Source: Sphingomonas phyllosphaerae (GTDB lineage: Bacteria > Pseudomonadota > Alphaproteobacteria > Sphingomonadales > Sphingomonadaceae). From it: DNA of 64,000 nt. The DNA lies in assembly GCA_036946405.1 (NCBI GenBank), contig JAQIJC010000001.1:2177001-2241000 (forward strand), written 5' to 3'. The notes beneath the pieces were generated by a model. It had not been told where the DNA came from and did no database searches. It saw nothing but the letters and a program-made list of their open reading frames with translations. A program made the translations under genes and the position numbers. Shown here piece after piece: positions 19,927 through 30,388 of this stretch. Within the stretch, counting starts at the first letter, position 1; each line of letters starts with the position of its first letter.

Positions 19927-20451
19927 ATGCGTTTCACCGCCATCGCCATGGCCGCCTCGCTGGCGCTGGTGTCGATCTCCACCGCGCTTCACGGGCAGCG
20001 GCCTGACGACCAGATCGACGCGCGCAGCATGGCGTTGCTGCAACAGGGCAAGGCGGCGCGCGCGGCGGGCAACCTCGATGGCGCGACCGACTTGCTCGAA
20101 ACCGCAGTGACGGTCGACCCGCGCAATCGCCAGGCATTCGTCGCGTTGGCCGGCGTGGCGGAAGCACGCGGGCTGCCGGGCAAGGCGATCCGCTTCTATC
20201 GCGAGGCGCTGCTGCTCGAACCCAATGACGTCAATGCCTTGGCCGGGCAGGGCGAGGCGATGGTCGCCAAGGGCGCGGTCGAGCGGGCGCGGCAGAACCT
20301 CGCCAAGGTGCGCTCGCTGTGCAAGGGCACGTGCCCGCAAGCGACGACGCTCGCCTCGGTGATCGCCAAGGGTCCGCCGATCACCACTGCGCAGGTTGGT
20401 GCGAACACCACGACCGCCGCCACGGGGACGACGCCGACCTCGGACGATTGA
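19927..20451 (+). CDS. Exported tetratricopeptide-repeat protein
   Basis: 174 residues. Signal peptide [20 protein letters not shown], then two to three TPR units ([20 protein letters not shown] and [20 protein letters not shown]) and a disordered Thr/Ala-rich tail. It presumably acts as a periplasmic protein-protein adaptor. Start at 19927 is preferred because the signal peptide begins there; a GTG at 19906 is also in frame. Convergent with rsmA, 4 bp apart. Confidence 0.75.
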   Translation: MRFTAIAMAASLALVSISTALHGQRPDDQIDARSMALLQQGKAARAAGNLDGATDLLETAVTVDPRNRQAFVALAGVAEARGLPGKAIRFYREALLLEPNDVNALAGQGEAMVAKGAVERARQNLAKVRSLCKGTCPQATTLASVIAKGPPITTAQVGANTTTAATGTTPTSDD

Positions 20452-20455
20452 GGCG

Positions 20456-21277
20456 CTAACCCAACCGCTTGGCGACGGCGACGAACTCGGCGACACTCAC
20501 CGTCTCCGCCCGCCGCGTCGCCTCGATTCCCTCGGCCTCCAGCGCGTCCAGCGCCCCGGCTACGCCACGCAACGACTGGCGCAACATCTTGCGCCGTTGC
20601 CCGAAGGCGGCGGCGGTCACCCGCTCCAGCGCCGCCAGTGCCACGCCGTCGGGCGCGTCGGTCGGGGTGATATGCACCACCGCCGACATCACCTTTGGCG
20701 GCGGGGTGAAAGCGGAGCGGTGGACCGGCATCGCGATCCGCGCGGTCGACCGCCACTGCGCCAGCACCGCCAGCCGCCCATAGGCGTCGCCACCGACCGG
20801 CGCGACGATCCGCTCCGCCACCTCGCGCTGGAACATCAGCGTCAGAGATTTCCACCACGGCAGCCACGTCGCGGACAGCCACCCGATCAGCAACGCGGTC
20901 CCGACGTTGTAGGGCAGGTTGGACACGATATGCGGCGCGCCCTCGAACAGCGTCCGCGCATCGATCTCGATGGCATCGCCCTCGATCACACGGAGCTTGC
21001 CCGGATAGGCCGCCTCCAGTTCGGCCAGCGCCGGAATACACCGCCGGTCGCGCTCGATCGCCGTGACCCGTGCCCCCTGCGCCAGCAACGCGCGCGTCAG
21101 TCCGCCGGGGCCCGGCCCGACCTCCAGCACCTCGGCGTCGCTCAGGTCGCCGGGGATGCGCGCGATCCGCGCCAGCAATTGCGCGTCGAACAGAAAGTTC
21201 TGGCCCAGCGCCTTGGACGCGGACAGACCATGCCGCGCGATCACGTCGCGCAGCGGCGGCAGCTCCGATGTGCTCAT
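20456..21277 (-). CDS. rsmA: 16S rRNA (adenine1518-N6/adenine1519-N6)-dimethyltransferase
   Basis: 273 residues (KsgA). Dimethylates two adjacent adenines near the 3' end of 16S rRNA, a late step of small-subunit assembly. Features: [18 protein letters not shown], motif [16 protein letters not shown], and the catalytic [11 protein letters not shown]. Its ATG overlaps the pdxA stop by 4 bp. Gene order lptD-surA-pdxA-rsmA is the one known from E. coli. Confidence 0.94.
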   Translation of the reverse strand: MSTSELPPLRDVIARHGLSASKALGQNFLFDAQLLARIARIPGDLSDAEVLEVGPGPGGLTRALLAQGARVTAIERDRRCIPALAELEAAYPGKLRVIEGDAIEIDARTLFEGAPHIVSNLPYNVGTALLIGWLSATWLPWWKSLTLMFQREVAERIVAPVGGDAYGRLAVLAQWRSTARIAMPVHRSAFTPPPKVMSAVVHITPTDAPDGVALAALERVTAAAFGQRRKMLRQSLRGVAGALDALEAEGIEATRRAETVSVAEFVAVAKRLG

Positions 21278-22263
21278 GCGCCGGCGCGGTGCGCCGCTGC
21301 CTCGGCGGCCATCAGGATCGCCGCAATCGTCGCGCCCGGGTGCGCCGTCCCGGTGCCGGCGATCCCGAAGGCGGTGCCGTGATCGGGCGAGGTCCGCACG
21401 ATCGGCAACCCCAGCGTGATGTTGACCCCGTCGTCGAAGAACAAGGTCTTGAGCGGCACCAACGCCTGATCGTGATAAGGGCAGAGCGCGACGTCGAACC
21501 GCGCCCGCGCCCGCGCATGGAACATCGTGTCGGCCGCCATCGGCCCGCTGACATCGAAGCCTTCGTCGCGCAGCTGCTCGATCGCGGGCTGCATGACCTC
21601 GATCTCCTCACGCCCGAGTGCGCCATTCTCGCCGGCATGGGGGTTGAGCCCGGCGAAGGCGAGCCGCGGCCGCTCGATCCCGAAGTTGCGCGTCATCGCG
21701 CGAGCGGTCACCCGTGCCTTGGCGAGGATCAACTCGATGGTGAGCAGCGCCGGCACCTCGGCAAGCGGGACATGCGTCGTCAGCGGCACGACGCGCAATC
21801 CCGGCCCGGCCAGCATCATGACCGCATTGTCGCGCGCGATCCCGCAGCGCTCGGCAACGAATTCGGTCTGTCCCGGATAGGTGAAACCGGTCTGATAAAG
21901 TTGCGCCTTCGATACCGGCCCGGTCACCAGCGCCCGTCCGGCCCCTGAACGCACCAGCCCGGTGGCCAGTTCGAGCGCGCGCACCGCGCACCGGGCACCA
22001 TCCAGATCGGGCTTGCCGGGAACGATGTCGCCGGCATCCTGCACGGTCAGCACCGGCAGCGCCTCGCCGAATACCTCCGGCACCGCGTTCAGGTCGGTGA
22101 CCGACGCGACCGGGCCGTTCCAGACACGGGCGATCGCGCGCCGGTCGCCTACCGCCACGAACGGCGGCAAGGCGCGCTCGTCCCGCGCATCCCATGCCCT
22201 GGCGATCGTCTCCGGCCCGATCCCCGCGGGATCGCCCATGGAAATGACGATCGGGCCGGTCAT
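21274..22263 (-). CDS. pdxA: 4-hydroxythreonine-4-phosphate dehydrogenase
   Basis: 329 residues. Oxidises 4-phosphohydroxy-L-threonine in pyridoxal 5'-phosphate synthesis. Visible: [16 protein letters not shown] at the N-terminus, [15 protein letters not shown], the metal-binding region [16 protein letters not shown], and [19 protein letters not shown] near the C-terminus. Sits between surA (10 bp gap) and rsmA (4 bp overlap). Confidence 0.94.
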   Translation of the reverse strand: MTGPIVISMGDPAGIGPETIARAWDARDERALPPFVAVGDRRAIARVWNGPVASVTDLNAVPEVFGEALPVLTVQDAGDIVPGKPDLDGARCAVRALELATGLVRSGAGRALVTGPVSKAQLYQTGFTYPGQTEFVAERCGIARDNAVMMLAGPGLRVVPLTTHVPLAEVPALLTIELILAKARVTARAMTRNFGIERPRLAFAGLNPHAGENGALGREEIEVMQPAIEQLRDEGFDVSGPMAADTMFHARARARFDVALCPYHDQALVPLKTLFFDDGVNITLGLPIVRTSPDHGTAFGIAGTGTAHPGATIAAILMAAEAAAHRAGA

Positions 22264-22273
22264 GCTCTGTTCC

Positions 22274-23626
22274 TCAACGATATTCGATCACCGCATCGCG
22301 CCGAAGGTCGCGAAGCGCCTGCTGCGCGCGGAGGTTCACGCGCTGTTGCTCGAGCTGGTTCTGGATCTGCTGCGCACCCGGCAACTGGCCGCCGGACGCC
22401 TCGTCACGGCCGCACATCACCAGCGTGCGAACGCCCTCGCTTGGCGAACCGAAGGGCGGGGTCGCCTGTCCGACCTGCAACTTCAGCATGATCGCCTGCA
22501 ACGGCGGCGGCAGATCGCGGATGCGGATCGCGTCGTTGTCGACCACCTCGGCGTTCAGCGACGCCGCGACCTTCGCCACCGAGCCGCAGCCTTGCAGCTG
22601 CTGGATCGCGGTCGCGAATGCGCTGGTGCGCGCCGTTGCCTGCGCCTGTGTCGTTCCGGCCGGGAACTTGATCGTCAGCTGCTTCAGGCTCAGCCGCGCG
22701 TCACGTGGATCGGCGGTCAGCACCTGGCGCTTGTCGACGAGATACAGGATCGAGAAGCCGCCCGGCGTGGCGACCGGCCCGGCGACCTGCCCGACCTGCA
22801 TCGTCTGCGCGGTTTCCGCCAGCGGACCCGGCAGCTGCGCCGCGCGGACCCAGCCAAGATCGCCGCCCACGCCGCGCGTCGACGCCTCGGAGAAGTTGCG
22901 CGCGAAGTAGCTGAAGGGTGCCTGACCCTTGCTGATCTCGGCGATCAATTGCTTGGTGTTGTCGAACACCTGCTGCTGACGATCCGGCGTCGCGGCGAGA
23001 TAGATCTCGTTGAGGTGATATTCCTCGGTGCCCTTGGCGGCCTCGAGCCGGTCGAGGATCGCCTTCACCTCTTCGTCGCCGACGTTGACGAACGGCTCGA
23101 CGCGCTTGCTGAGGTAACGGTTCCACGCCAGCTCGCCTTCGATCTGGCGACGCAGCGAACGATCCGACGAGCCCTGCTCGCGCAACCACGTGGTAAGCTG
23201 CGCTGGCGTCTTCTGGAGGTTTCGCGCCACGCCGGCGAACGCCTGATCGATCTCGCCCTTGGTGACGGTGATATCTGCGACTTTCGCCTGCTGGATCTGC
23301 AGCGTCTCGTCGATCAACTGGCGGAGCACCTGCAGTTGCAGCTTCTCGCGCTCCTCCGGGTTCAGCTTGGCATTGTTCGCCGCCGCGATGAAGTTCACGC
23401 GCTGGTCGACATCGGTGCCGGTGATGATCGCTTCGTTGACGATCGCGGTCGCCTTGCGGATGTTCGGATCGACCTTGCCGAAGATCTGGAGATCCTTGGG
23501 CAGGTTCAGCCCGGTCGTGTCGCGCGCGGGTGCGGCGTCCTGCGCCAGGGCAGCGCCCGTCACGCCCAGCGCTACGATCGTCCCCAGCAACCGGCGGGTC
23601 AGCACCGCGCCTTTCGTTTTGATCAT
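22274..23626 (-). CDS. surA: Periplasmic peptidyl-prolyl isomerase / outer-membrane chaperone
   Basis: About 450 residues. Signal peptide (VLTRRLLGTIVALGVTGAAL), an N-terminal SurA chaperone domain with NEAIITGTDVDQRVNF, and a parvulin-type PPIase domain in the middle (GVGGDLGWVRAAQLPGPLAE, then PGGFSILYLVDKR). SurA escorts unfolded beta-barrel proteins such as LptD to the BAM complex. Start: ATG at 23626 (MIKTKGAV); a GTG one codon upstream is possible. Downstream of lptD, its best-known client. Confidence 0.9.
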   Translation of the reverse strand: MIKTKGAVLTRRLLGTIVALGVTGAALAQDAAPARDTTGLNLPKDLQIFGKVDPNIRKATAIVNEAIITGTDVDQRVNFIAAANNAKLNPEEREKLQLQVLRQLIDETLQIQQAKVADITVTKGEIDQAFAGVARNLQKTPAQLTTWLREQGSSDRSLRRQIEGELAWNRYLSKRVEPFVNVGDEEVKAILDRLEAAKGTEEYHLNEIYLAATPDRQQQVFDNTKQLIAEISKGQAPFSYFARNFSEASTRGVGGDLGWVRAAQLPGPLAETAQTMQVGQVAGPVATPGGFSILYLVDKRQVLTADPRDARLSLKQLTIKFPAGTTQAQATARTSAFATAIQQLQGCGSVAKVAASLNAEVVDNDAIRIRDLPPPLQAIMLKLQVGQATPPFGSPSEGVRTLVMCGRDEASGGQLPGAQQIQNQLEQQRVNLRAQQALRDLRRDAVIEYR

Positions 23627-23704
23627 CACGTCCGTCTCGAAATCCCGATGAGGTGCGCCCGCAGCCGCCACGGCGCTTGTGGCGGGAACCAACTGAACCG
23701 CGGC

Positions 23705-25939
23705 TTAGCGGCCGAGGTTCTTGAAGGAAAGCGTCAAGAGATAGCTGTTGCCGCTCCGCGCGTCGCCGACGTTGCGGTAATCCCGCTTCCACGCCAGCCC
23801 CAGATTGAGACAATCGTCTTCGTATGCGACTCCGATGCGGTGGCGGATCGGGCTGAAACCGTCCGAGGTCGACAGCGGGTCCTCGGCGCGATTGGTAAGG
23901 TCGACGATCGCCGACCCCCATGCCGACCAGAAGCGCGTGATGCCGACGCGACCGCCGACACGCACTTCCTCGCGGTCCTGCAAATCCTCCAGCACGTCGA
24001 TGTCGCGGTTGAGCCGCAGGTAGCCGACCGTGGCGTAGGTCTGGCGCGTGCCGACCGTCGCATCGATCTCATTGCGGCGCACCGAGAAATTGTCCTTGTC
24101 GATGCGATAGCGATGCGTGAGCGTCACCAGCTCGCCGAAGCGGATGTTGGTACGCCCGACGATGTCGGAGAAGCGATCCGACAGCCCGGTCCCGTCCGGC
24201 AGGATGCTCGGCCGCTCGTTGAGGCGATAACTCTGGCCGACATTGGCCGAGATTGCGATCCGATCCAGATCGAGTGCCCACTCCGCGCCATAGGTCACGC
24301 GGCTCGAGTCCTCCCAGCGGTCATAGCCCGAGAAGCGATTGAGCGCGAAGAGGTTGGAGTCCTCGAGGTCGACCGCGCGTGCGTCCTCGTTGGGCACCTG
24401 GATGTTGCGCGTCTTCGGCGTGGCGACGATCTGCACGCGCGGGGTGAAGCGCTGGAAGCCCCCGAACAGTTCGCCGACGAACGGCCAGCGGACATCCGCT
24501 GCCAAGGCACCGATGAACCGCGTCTGGAACCCCTCGATCCCGCGATAGCTGGCGATCGAGGTCGCCGCGACGTTCTGCGTGTCATAGGCGTCGGCACGGC
24601 CGAACGCGGTCAGCGTCACTTCCTGACCCATGACGGTGATCCCCCGCCAGTCCCAGCGGGCGCTGCCGAACGCGCGCTGCGTGTCCTGACCGGCCTTGCG
24701 CCCGATCGCCAGCGAGTTGAGCTGGATCTGCAACGTCCCGCCGAGCAGTGCATCGGGCACGCGGCGGCGATAGTCGATTTCGGGAAGCGCCACCGGCTGC
24801 ATCCCTTGCTGATCGCCGACCCGCAACGTCTGCACGGCCCAGCCGGCGATCGACAGATAGCTGTTCGGATCGACGCGCTCGAGCGCCAGCGTCGTTCGCA
24901 AGCGGTCCTCGTTCGAAATGTCGTACCGGCGCAGGAAGGTACGATCGGTCACCAGCCGCAGCGAACCCGTCAGGCTCCAATTGGGATCGAACTGGAATCG
25001 GCCGACGCCGTCCAGATAGCCGCGGAACGCCCGCTCGGTGTCCGAAGTGGTGATGTCGGCGAGGTTCTGGGTGCGTCGGCTGCTCGTCGCGAAGCCGCGA
25101 ATGGAATAGGCGCCCAGCTCGTTGAGCCCGCTGTAGCGTGCCTCCATCATCGGTACTTCCGACGTGAAGATGTGCGGCGCGAGGACCAGCGACTGATTGG
25201 GGCCGAGCGCGAGGTTGAACGGGAGCACCAACTCGGCGCCGTTGAGGCGCGTCAACCCGATCGACGGCGTCAGCAGCCCGGTGTCGTTGCTCGCGGCGAC
25301 CGAATTGCTGAAGCGCGGCAGCGCCGGGCTGGTCAGTCCGAACAGGTGGAAACGCGCACCTTCGTAGTACACGCGCTCCTTGTCGGGGCGGTAGATGACC
25401 TTGACCGCGGTGATCTTCCACGTCGGCTCGCGCGGGCAGCCGTCCGAGCCGGTCACCGCGCAGGGAGAGTAGACGGCACGGTCAAGATTCATCGTGCCGT
25501 CGGCTTCGCGCACGCCACGCACCGCCGCTAGCCGTCCGCCCTGTTCGAGCACGACGAGCAGGTTGTCGACCACGCCATCCTTCAGCGTGTCGGTCAGCTC
25601 GATCGAATCGCCGTAAGCGACATCGCCCTGCGGGTTGGTCACCGCGACATTGCCGGTCGCGACGACGCGCCCGCTCTTGCGGTTCCAGACGACCTTCTCG
25701 GCACGCAGCCGTTCGCCGGCACGGCTCATCCGGACCTCGCCGGTCGCGGTTACGACATCGGCCTGATAGTCATATTCGAGCGCGCCGGCGCTGAACTGAA
25801 CCTGATCGCCGTCAGTGGACGCGGCGGGGACGGACGCCGGGGCGACGGCGTCGCCTGCGCGGTCTTGAAGCGACTGCGCCGCGGTCGGTGCCGCGAGCGC
25901 CAGACACAGCACGCCGCCGGCGAGAAGATCGAAACGCAT
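23705..25939 (-). CDS. lptD: LPS-assembly outer-membrane protein LptD
   Basis: 744 residues. Signal peptide (FDLLAGGVLCLALAAPTAAQ), an N-terminal OstA/LptA-like jellyroll (about 50-170, with VTATGEVRMSRAGERLRAEK), then a C-terminal beta barrel ending in LLTLSFKNLGR. It inserts lipopolysaccharide (in sphingomonads probably glycosphingolipid or related lipids) into the outer leaflet with LptE. A pair Cys-Pro/Cys-Pro (YSPCAVTGSDGCP) may form the structural disulfide. Start at 25939 where the signal peptide begins. Confidence 0.92.
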   Translation of the reverse strand: MRFDLLAGGVLCLALAAPTAAQSLQDRAGDAVAPASVPAASTDGDQVQFSAGALEYDYQADVVTATGEVRMSRAGERLRAEKVVWNRKSGRVVATGNVAVTNPQGDVAYGDSIELTDTLKDGVVDNLLVVLEQGGRLAAVRGVREADGTMNLDRAVYSPCAVTGSDGCPREPTWKITAVKVIYRPDKERVYYEGARFHLFGLTSPALPRFSNSVAASNDTGLLTPSIGLTRLNGAELVLPFNLALGPNQSLVLAPHIFTSEVPMMEARYSGLNELGAYSIRGFATSSRRTQNLADITTSDTERAFRGYLDGVGRFQFDPNWSLTGSLRLVTDRTFLRRYDISNEDRLRTTLALERVDPNSYLSIAGWAVQTLRVGDQQGMQPVALPEIDYRRRVPDALLGGTLQIQLNSLAIGRKAGQDTQRAFGSARWDWRGITVMGQEVTLTAFGRADAYDTQNVAATSIASYRGIEGFQTRFIGALAADVRWPFVGELFGGFQRFTPRVQIVATPKTRNIQVPNEDARAVDLEDSNLFALNRFSGYDRWEDSSRVTYGAEWALDLDRIAISANVGQSYRLNERPSILPDGTGLSDRFSDIVGRTNIRFGELVTLTHRYRIDKDNFSVRRNEIDATVGTRQTYATVGYLRLNRDIDVLEDLQDREEVRVGGRVGITRFWSAWGSAIVDLTNRAEDPLSTSDGFSPIRHRIGVAYEDDCLNLGLAWKRDYRNVGDARSGNSYLLTLSFKNLGR

Positions 25940-26089
25940 CACGTCGTCGTCGCTGCCCCGTTTGCGCGACCGGCCGGAAATGGCGGCAACGCTTTTGCCG
26001 CCTATCGCATCGCCACGCCGAGCCTGCAACGCTTTGCCATTTCACGGTCCGGTGCCTAGGTAGGCGACATGTTGCAAGAGGATACAGGA

Positions 26090-27532
26090 ATGCAGATCGC
26101 CTTCACCGCCGACCGCCCCGCCGACGCTGGGGTGCTGGCGCTGCCGATCCGCAAGGATGCCGGCGTCGCCGGGCTGATCGACGGTGCGGATGCGCTGCTG
26201 ACCGCCGCTGCCGCGGGGCAGCGCTTCACCGGCGAGGCGGGTAGCGTCGCGGAAGCGTTCGTCACGGCGGGGCAGGGGACGCAGCGCGTGCTGCTGCTCG
26301 GCGTCGGCAGCGGCGACGATGCCGCCTTCGAGCGCGCCGGTGGCGCGCTGACTGCGCGGCTGCTCACCTCAGACGTCGCCAGCGCGGTGGCCGATCTGCA
26401 CGGCGCGCCGGCACTCGCCGTCGCGCGCTTCGCAGCGGGCGTGGCGCAGCGCGCGTGGCGCTTCGACGAATATCGCACCAAGCTCCCGGAAAAGCAGAAG
26501 CCGACGCTGACCACGGTAACGATCGTCGGCGACGACGCCGAATGGAGCGGGCGTGAGGCGGTGACCCGCGGGCTGGGTCTTGCGCGCACGCTCGCGACGC
26601 TGCCGCCGAACATCCTCTATCCGGAAAGCTTCGTCGCGCGCGTGCTGGAAGCCGTCGATGGTCTCGGGCTCGAAGTGACTGTGCTCGGCGAGAAGGAACT
26701 TGCGGCTCTTGGCGCGGGGGCGCTGCTAGGGGTGTCGCAGGGGTCGCGGCGGGAAGCGCGTGTCCTCGCGCTCAAGTGGTCGGGTGCGGGTGCCGATGCG
26801 CCGCTGACCGCGCTGGTCGGAAAGGGCGTAACCTTTGATACTGGAGGGATTTCGATCAAGCCGGCCGCTGGCATGGAAGACATGAAGTGGGACATGGGCG
26901 GCGCGGCGGCGGTGGCCGGCGCGATGCTGACGCTCGCCGCGCGCAAGGCAAAAGCCAATGTTATCGGCGTGATGGGCCTCGTCGAGAACATGCCAGACGG
27001 CAATGCGCAGCGGCCGGGGGACGTGGTGACCAGCATGTCGGGGCAGACGATCGAGGTCATCAACACCGACGCCGAGGGACGTCTGGTGCTATGCGATTGC
27101 ATCACTTGGGTCCAAAATACCCATAAGCCGACGCGCATCGTAGACCTTGCGACGCTGACCGGAGCGATGATCGTCGCGCTCGGTAACGAATATGGCGGGT
27201 TGTTCAGCAACGACGATACGCTCGCCGGGCAGCTGTTGGAGGCGGGCCTCGCCACCGGCGACAAATTGTGGCGCTTCCCGTTGTCGGACGCCTACGACAA
27301 GCTGATCGACTCGCCGATCGCCGACGTGAAGAATGTCGGGCCGCGCGGCGCGGGCTCGATCACCGCCGCGCAATTCCTGCAACGCTTCGTGGACGACGGC
27401 GTCGCCTGGGCGCATCTCGACATCGCCGGCATGGTGTGGGCGGACAAGGACGGCCCGACCTGGGCGAAGGGCGCGACCGGCTATGGCGTGCGCGTCCTCG
27501 ACCGGTTCGTCGCCGACACCTGCGAGGGCTGA
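26090..27532 (+). CDS. pepA: Leucyl aminopeptidase (M17 family)
   Basis: 480 residues. Dizinc/dimanganese exopeptidase that removes N-terminal residues; some homologues also bind DNA. The signature NTDAEGRL is at about residues 325-332 and the metal-binding Lys/Asp are in GKGVTFDTGGISIKP. The start at 26090 (MQIAFTADRP) fits the family; an ATG at 26069 would add seven residues. It is divergent from lptD and directly followed by holC. Confidence 0.93.
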   Translation: MQIAFTADRPADAGVLALPIRKDAGVAGLIDGADALLTAAAAGQRFTGEAGSVAEAFVTAGQGTQRVLLLGVGSGDDAAFERAGGALTARLLTSDVASAVADLHGAPALAVARFAAGVAQRAWRFDEYRTKLPEKQKPTLTTVTIVGDDAEWSGREAVTRGLGLARTLATLPPNILYPESFVARVLEAVDGLGLEVTVLGEKELAALGAGALLGVSQGSRREARVLALKWSGAGADAPLTALVGKGVTFDTGGISIKPAAGMEDMKWDMGGAAAVAGAMLTLAARKAKANVIGVMGLVENMPDGNAQRPGDVVTSMSGQTIEVINTDAEGRLVLCDCITWVQNTHKPTRIVDLATLTGAMIVALGNEYGGLFSNDDTLAGQLLEAGLATGDKLWRFPLSDAYDKLIDSPIADVKNVGPRGAGSITAAQFLQRFVDDGVAWAHLDIAGMVWADKDGPTWAKGATGYGVRVLDRFVADTCEG

Positions 27533-27541
27533 GGCACGGCG

Positions 27542-27982
27542 ATGCAGGTCGACTTCTACCACCTGACCCGGATGCCGCTGGAGCGTGCGCTCCCGCAGAT
27601 CGCGGCGAAGGTGGTGGCGTCGGGCGCGCGGTTGCTGATCGTCGCCGCGGATGAGGAGCGGCGCGCCGCGCTCGACCGGCTGCTGTGGAACTATGCGCCC
27701 GACAGTTTCCTGCCGCACGCGCAGCAAGGCGGGGCGGCGGACGAGCGCCAGCCGATCCTGATCGCCGCCGACGTCGATCCCGCCAACCGCGCCCGTCATA
27801 TCGCGCTGGTCGACGGCGAGTGGCGCGACGCCGCGCTCGATTTCGACCGCGCCTTCCACTTCTTCGACGAAGACCATATCCGCGCGGCGCGTGCGGCGTG
27901 GAAGGAGCTGGCGGCGCGCGACGGCGTCGAGCGTCGCTACTGGAAGCAGAACGAGGCGGGACGCTGGGAACAGGCGGCCTGA
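27542..27982 (+). CDS. holC: DNA polymerase III subunit chi
   Basis: 146 residues. Chi links the clamp loader to single-strand-binding protein. Family features: [20 protein letters not shown] at the N-terminus, [19 protein letters not shown], and [17 protein letters not shown]. It starts 9 bp after pepA. The pepA-holC pairing is common in alphaproteobacteria. Confidence 0.9.
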   Translation: MQVDFYHLTRMPLERALPQIAAKVVASGARLLIVAADEERRAALDRLLWNYAPDSFLPHAQQGGAADERQPILIAADVDPANRARHIALVDGEWRDAALDFDRAFHFFDEDHIRAARAAWKELAARDGVERRYWKQNEAGRWEQAA

Positions 27983-28062
27983 GCGCTCGCTTGCATCGCC
28001 GCGCGCGTCCGCCTAGGGCGGCGCCACTTCCATCCTATTCATTTCAGGAGCCCGTGACCGTC

Positions 28063-28485
28063 ATGGCCGCGAACCGTACCTTCTCGATCATCAAGCCCGA
28101 TGCCACGCGCCGCAACCTGACCGGCGCGGTCACCAAGATGCTGGAGGAGGCTGGCCTGCGCGTCGTCGCCTCCAAGCGCATCCAGATGACCAAGGAGCAG
28201 GCCGAGGGCTTCTACGCGGTCCATAAGGAGCGCCCGTTCTTCAACGATCTGGTGTCGTTCATGACCTCGGGCCCGGTCGTCGTGCAGGTGCTGGAAGGCG
28301 AGAACGCCATGCAGCGCAACCGCGACATCATGGGCGCCACCAACCCCGAGAATGCCGCGCCGGGCACGATCCGCAAGGAACTGGCCGAGTCGATCGAGGC
28401 GAACACCGTCCACGGTTCGGACTCGGACGAGAATGCCGCGATCGAGATCGCCTATTTCTTCAAGCCGGAAGAAATCGTCGGCTGA
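28063..28485 (+). CDS. ndk: Nucleoside diphosphate kinase
   Basis: 140 residues, standard length. Transfers the gamma-phosphate from ATP to nucleoside diphosphates through phospho-His117 (NTVHGSDS). Other marks: [14 protein letters not shown], and [13 protein letters not shown]. The chosen ATG is at 28063; CAGGAG lies about 13 bases upstream with an in-frame GTG between, so the start could be nine bases earlier. Confidence 0.94.
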   Translation: MAANRTFSIIKPDATRRNLTGAVTKMLEEAGLRVVASKRIQMTKEQAEGFYAVHKERPFFNDLVSFMTSGPVVVQVLEGENAMQRNRDIMGATNPENAAPGTIRKELAESIEANTVHGSDSDENAAIEIAYFFKPEEIVG

Positions 28486-28486
28486 T

Positions 28487-29002
28487 ATGAAGTGGCGCCT
28501 GCACCGTGCAGGGCCGGCGGATGCCGCCGCGCTCTCGCTGGTAGCGGGCGCCACCTTTCTCGAAGCGTTCGCGGGTATCCTCGACGGCACCGATATCATC
28601 GCGCACGTCACCCGCAACAGCAGCGCGGCCGCATTTGAGGCCTATCTGGCCGGCGGCGCGATCGCGACGCTCGCCACGGCAGACCCCGGCGGCGCGCCAC
28701 TCGGGTACAGCCTGCTCACCGCGCCCGACCTGCCCATCGCGCCGGAGCCGGGCGATATCGAACTCAAGCGCATCTACGCGCTCTTCCCGACGCACGGCAC
28801 CGGCATGGGGCCGGCGCTGATGGCGCGAGCGGTCGAGGATGCGCGATCGGCCGGCCATCGCCGGCTGCTCCTCGGCGTGTACGGCGGCAACGATCGCGCG
28901 CGACGCTTCTACGAAAAGCAGGGCTTTGCGGTGGCGGGGACGCGGCGCTTCCTCGTCGGCGCGACCTGGCACGACGACCTCATCTACGCACGACTGATCT
29001 GA
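28487..29002 (+). CDS. GNAT-family N-acetyltransferase
   Basis: 171 residues of the Gcn5-related fold. Motif A/B features: ELKRIYALFPTHGTGMGPAL (acetyl-CoA pyrophosphate loop variant GTGMG) and GVYGGNDRARRFYEKQGFAV. The substrate amine cannot be predicted. It starts one base after the ndk stop, so it is probably cotranscribed. A terminator-like hairpin follows. Confidence 0.82.
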   Translation: MKWRLHRAGPADAAALSLVAGATFLEAFAGILDGTDIIAHVTRNSSAAAFEAYLAGGAIATLATADPGGAPLGYSLLTAPDLPIAPEPGDIELKRIYALFPTHGTGMGPALMARAVEDARSAGHRRLLLGVYGGNDRARRFYEKQGFAVAGTRRFLVGATWHDDLIYARLI

Positions 29003-29029
29003 TTTCGTCTCCCCCGGACGTGTTCCGCG

Positions 29030-29070
29030 CCCCGCTGCCATGCGGCCGGGAGGGAAGCGGGCGTTTTTTT
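29030..29070 (+). terminator. Intrinsic terminator after the ndk-acetyltransferase genes
   Basis: CCCGCT at 29031-29036 pairs with AGCGGG at 29056-29061 around a G-rich loop, followed by seven T at 29064-29070. Correct position and orientation to end the ndk transcript. Confidence 0.6.
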
Positions 29071-29252
29071 GCGCGCGGACGGCACCTCTCTCGTGACAGG
29101 ACAGCCTCAAGGCCGCCCCGTCGCCGCAGCGCTCGTGCGATCCACGCTCGCCATGCGATCCATTTCGGTAGCAAGGCCGTACGCGGATCAAGTTCGGGGT
29201 GATGCGGACCGACTGGCGTGTGATCCATCACAGCTGAAGTGGAGCCGCCACC

Positions 29253-29349
29253 CGTCATGCCGGACTCGTTCCGGCATCGACCGTTCCAACAGCACACAGG
29301 CGGTTGCTCTTGCGGGACGGTAGACCCCGGAACAAGTCCGGGGTGACGG
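29253..29349. repeat. Interspersed palindromic repeat, family 4, copy 1
   Basis: Arms CGTCATGCCGGACTCGTTCC and GGAACAAGTCCGGGGTGACG pair around a spacer of about 50 bases. A partial right arm (GGATCAAGTTCGGGGTGATG) lies just before, near 29187-29206. Together with the terminator at 29030-29070 this fills the 437-bp gap 29003-29439; no gene is seen there. Related copies at 51271-51357 and 62442-62526. Confidence 0.7.
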
Positions 29350-29439
29350 CGGGTGATGGTTCAGGCGGGATGAATTCAACCCAAGAGCGAAACAACGTCA
29401 AGTTGATCCGGCATGGCGAGTGGAGCTTAAACCTACGCT

Positions 29440-30339
29440 CTATCTTTCCTGTAACGTCCGCCCGATCAGCATCGCCTGTTCTGCGCCCGAATTGGGGACG
29501 ATCTCGCCCGCGCGATCGGTGATCGCGGCCCAGTGCCGCGCCACACCTTCCGGCGAGAGGTCCTCGCCGTCGAGCGCCACACCGGGGGTGAGCGTGATAT
29601 AGCTGGCCTGTACCACCCCGGCCCCGGCTCCGACGATCTGGCCGGAGGGCGCGTCGTCGCTGACCAGATAGAGCGCGGCGGGGGCGACCTTTTCGGGCGC
29701 AAAGGCAGCGAAGGCGGCGTCGGGGAACAGCCCCTCGGTCATGCGGGTGCCCGCAGTGGGCGCGATCGTGTTGACGCGGATGTCGTGCTTCGCGCCTTCC
29801 AGATGCAAGGTCCGCGCGAGACCGGCGATGCCGAGCTTGGCTGCGCCGTAATTGGCCTGCCCGAAATTGCCGAAGAGGCCGGAGGACGACGAGGTCATCA
29901 GCACGCGGCCGTAGTTCTGCGCGCGGAACGTCTCCCAGCACGCCTTGGTGGCATAGGCGCTGCCGAGCAGATGGACCTGAACGACGAAGGCGAAATCGGC
30001 CGGGTCCATCTTCGCGAACGACTTGTCGCGCAGCACCCCGGCGTTGTTGATGAGGATGTGAACGCCGCCCCACGCCTCGGTCGCGCGGGCGACCATCTCG
30101 GCCATCTGGTCGTAATCGGCGACACTGGCGCCGTTCGCCATCGCGGTGCCACCCGCGTCGCGGATTTCCTCGACCACCGCCTGCGCGGCGTCGGAAGCGC
30201 CGGTGCCGCTCCGGTCGCCGCCGAGATCGTTGACCACAACGCGCGCGCCGCGCCGGGCGAGTTCGAGCGCATAATGCCGGCCAAGGCCGCCCCCCGCACC
30301 AGTGACGATGGCGACGCGATCGTCGAAACGGATCGACAT
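29440..30339 (-). CDS. Short-chain dehydrogenase/reductase, (3R)-hydroxyacyl-CoA dehydrogenase-like
   Basis: 299 residues. Rossmann motif VTGAGGGLGRHYALE at residues 12-26, then NNAG and the catalytic Ser-Tyr-Lys set (TSSSSG and NYGAAKLG). The phrase VVVNDLGGDRSGTG after strand 2 is characteristic of the dehydrogenase domain of multifunctional beta-oxidation enzymes and related steroid-type SDRs. It is a stand-alone gene here. Substrate is inferred to be a hydroxyacyl-CoA or similar. Confidence 0.82.
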   Translation of the reverse strand: MSIRFDDRVAIVTGAGGGLGRHYALELARRGARVVVNDLGGDRSGTGASDAAQAVVEEIRDAGGTAMANGASVADYDQMAEMVARATEAWGGVHILINNAGVLRDKSFAKMDPADFAFVVQVHLLGSAYATKACWETFRAQNYGRVLMTSSSSGLFGNFGQANYGAAKLGIAGLARTLHLEGAKHDIRVNTIAPTAGTRMTEGLFPDAAFAAFAPEKVAPAALYLVSDDAPSGQIVGAGAGVVQASYITLTPGVALDGEDLSPEGVARHWAAITDRAGEIVPNSGAEQAMLIGRTLQER

Positions 30340-30388
30340 GGAAAAGGCGCTCCCTCCTGAACGGATGAAGCGCCTTCCATACCTAGTC

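Noticed and set aside
21962..25531. A 1189-codon open frame on the + strand
   Set aside because: It is antisense to surA and lptD, which have clear family motifs. The translation is Arg/Ala/Gln/Asp-rich without any domain, as expected from the complement of GC-rich codons.
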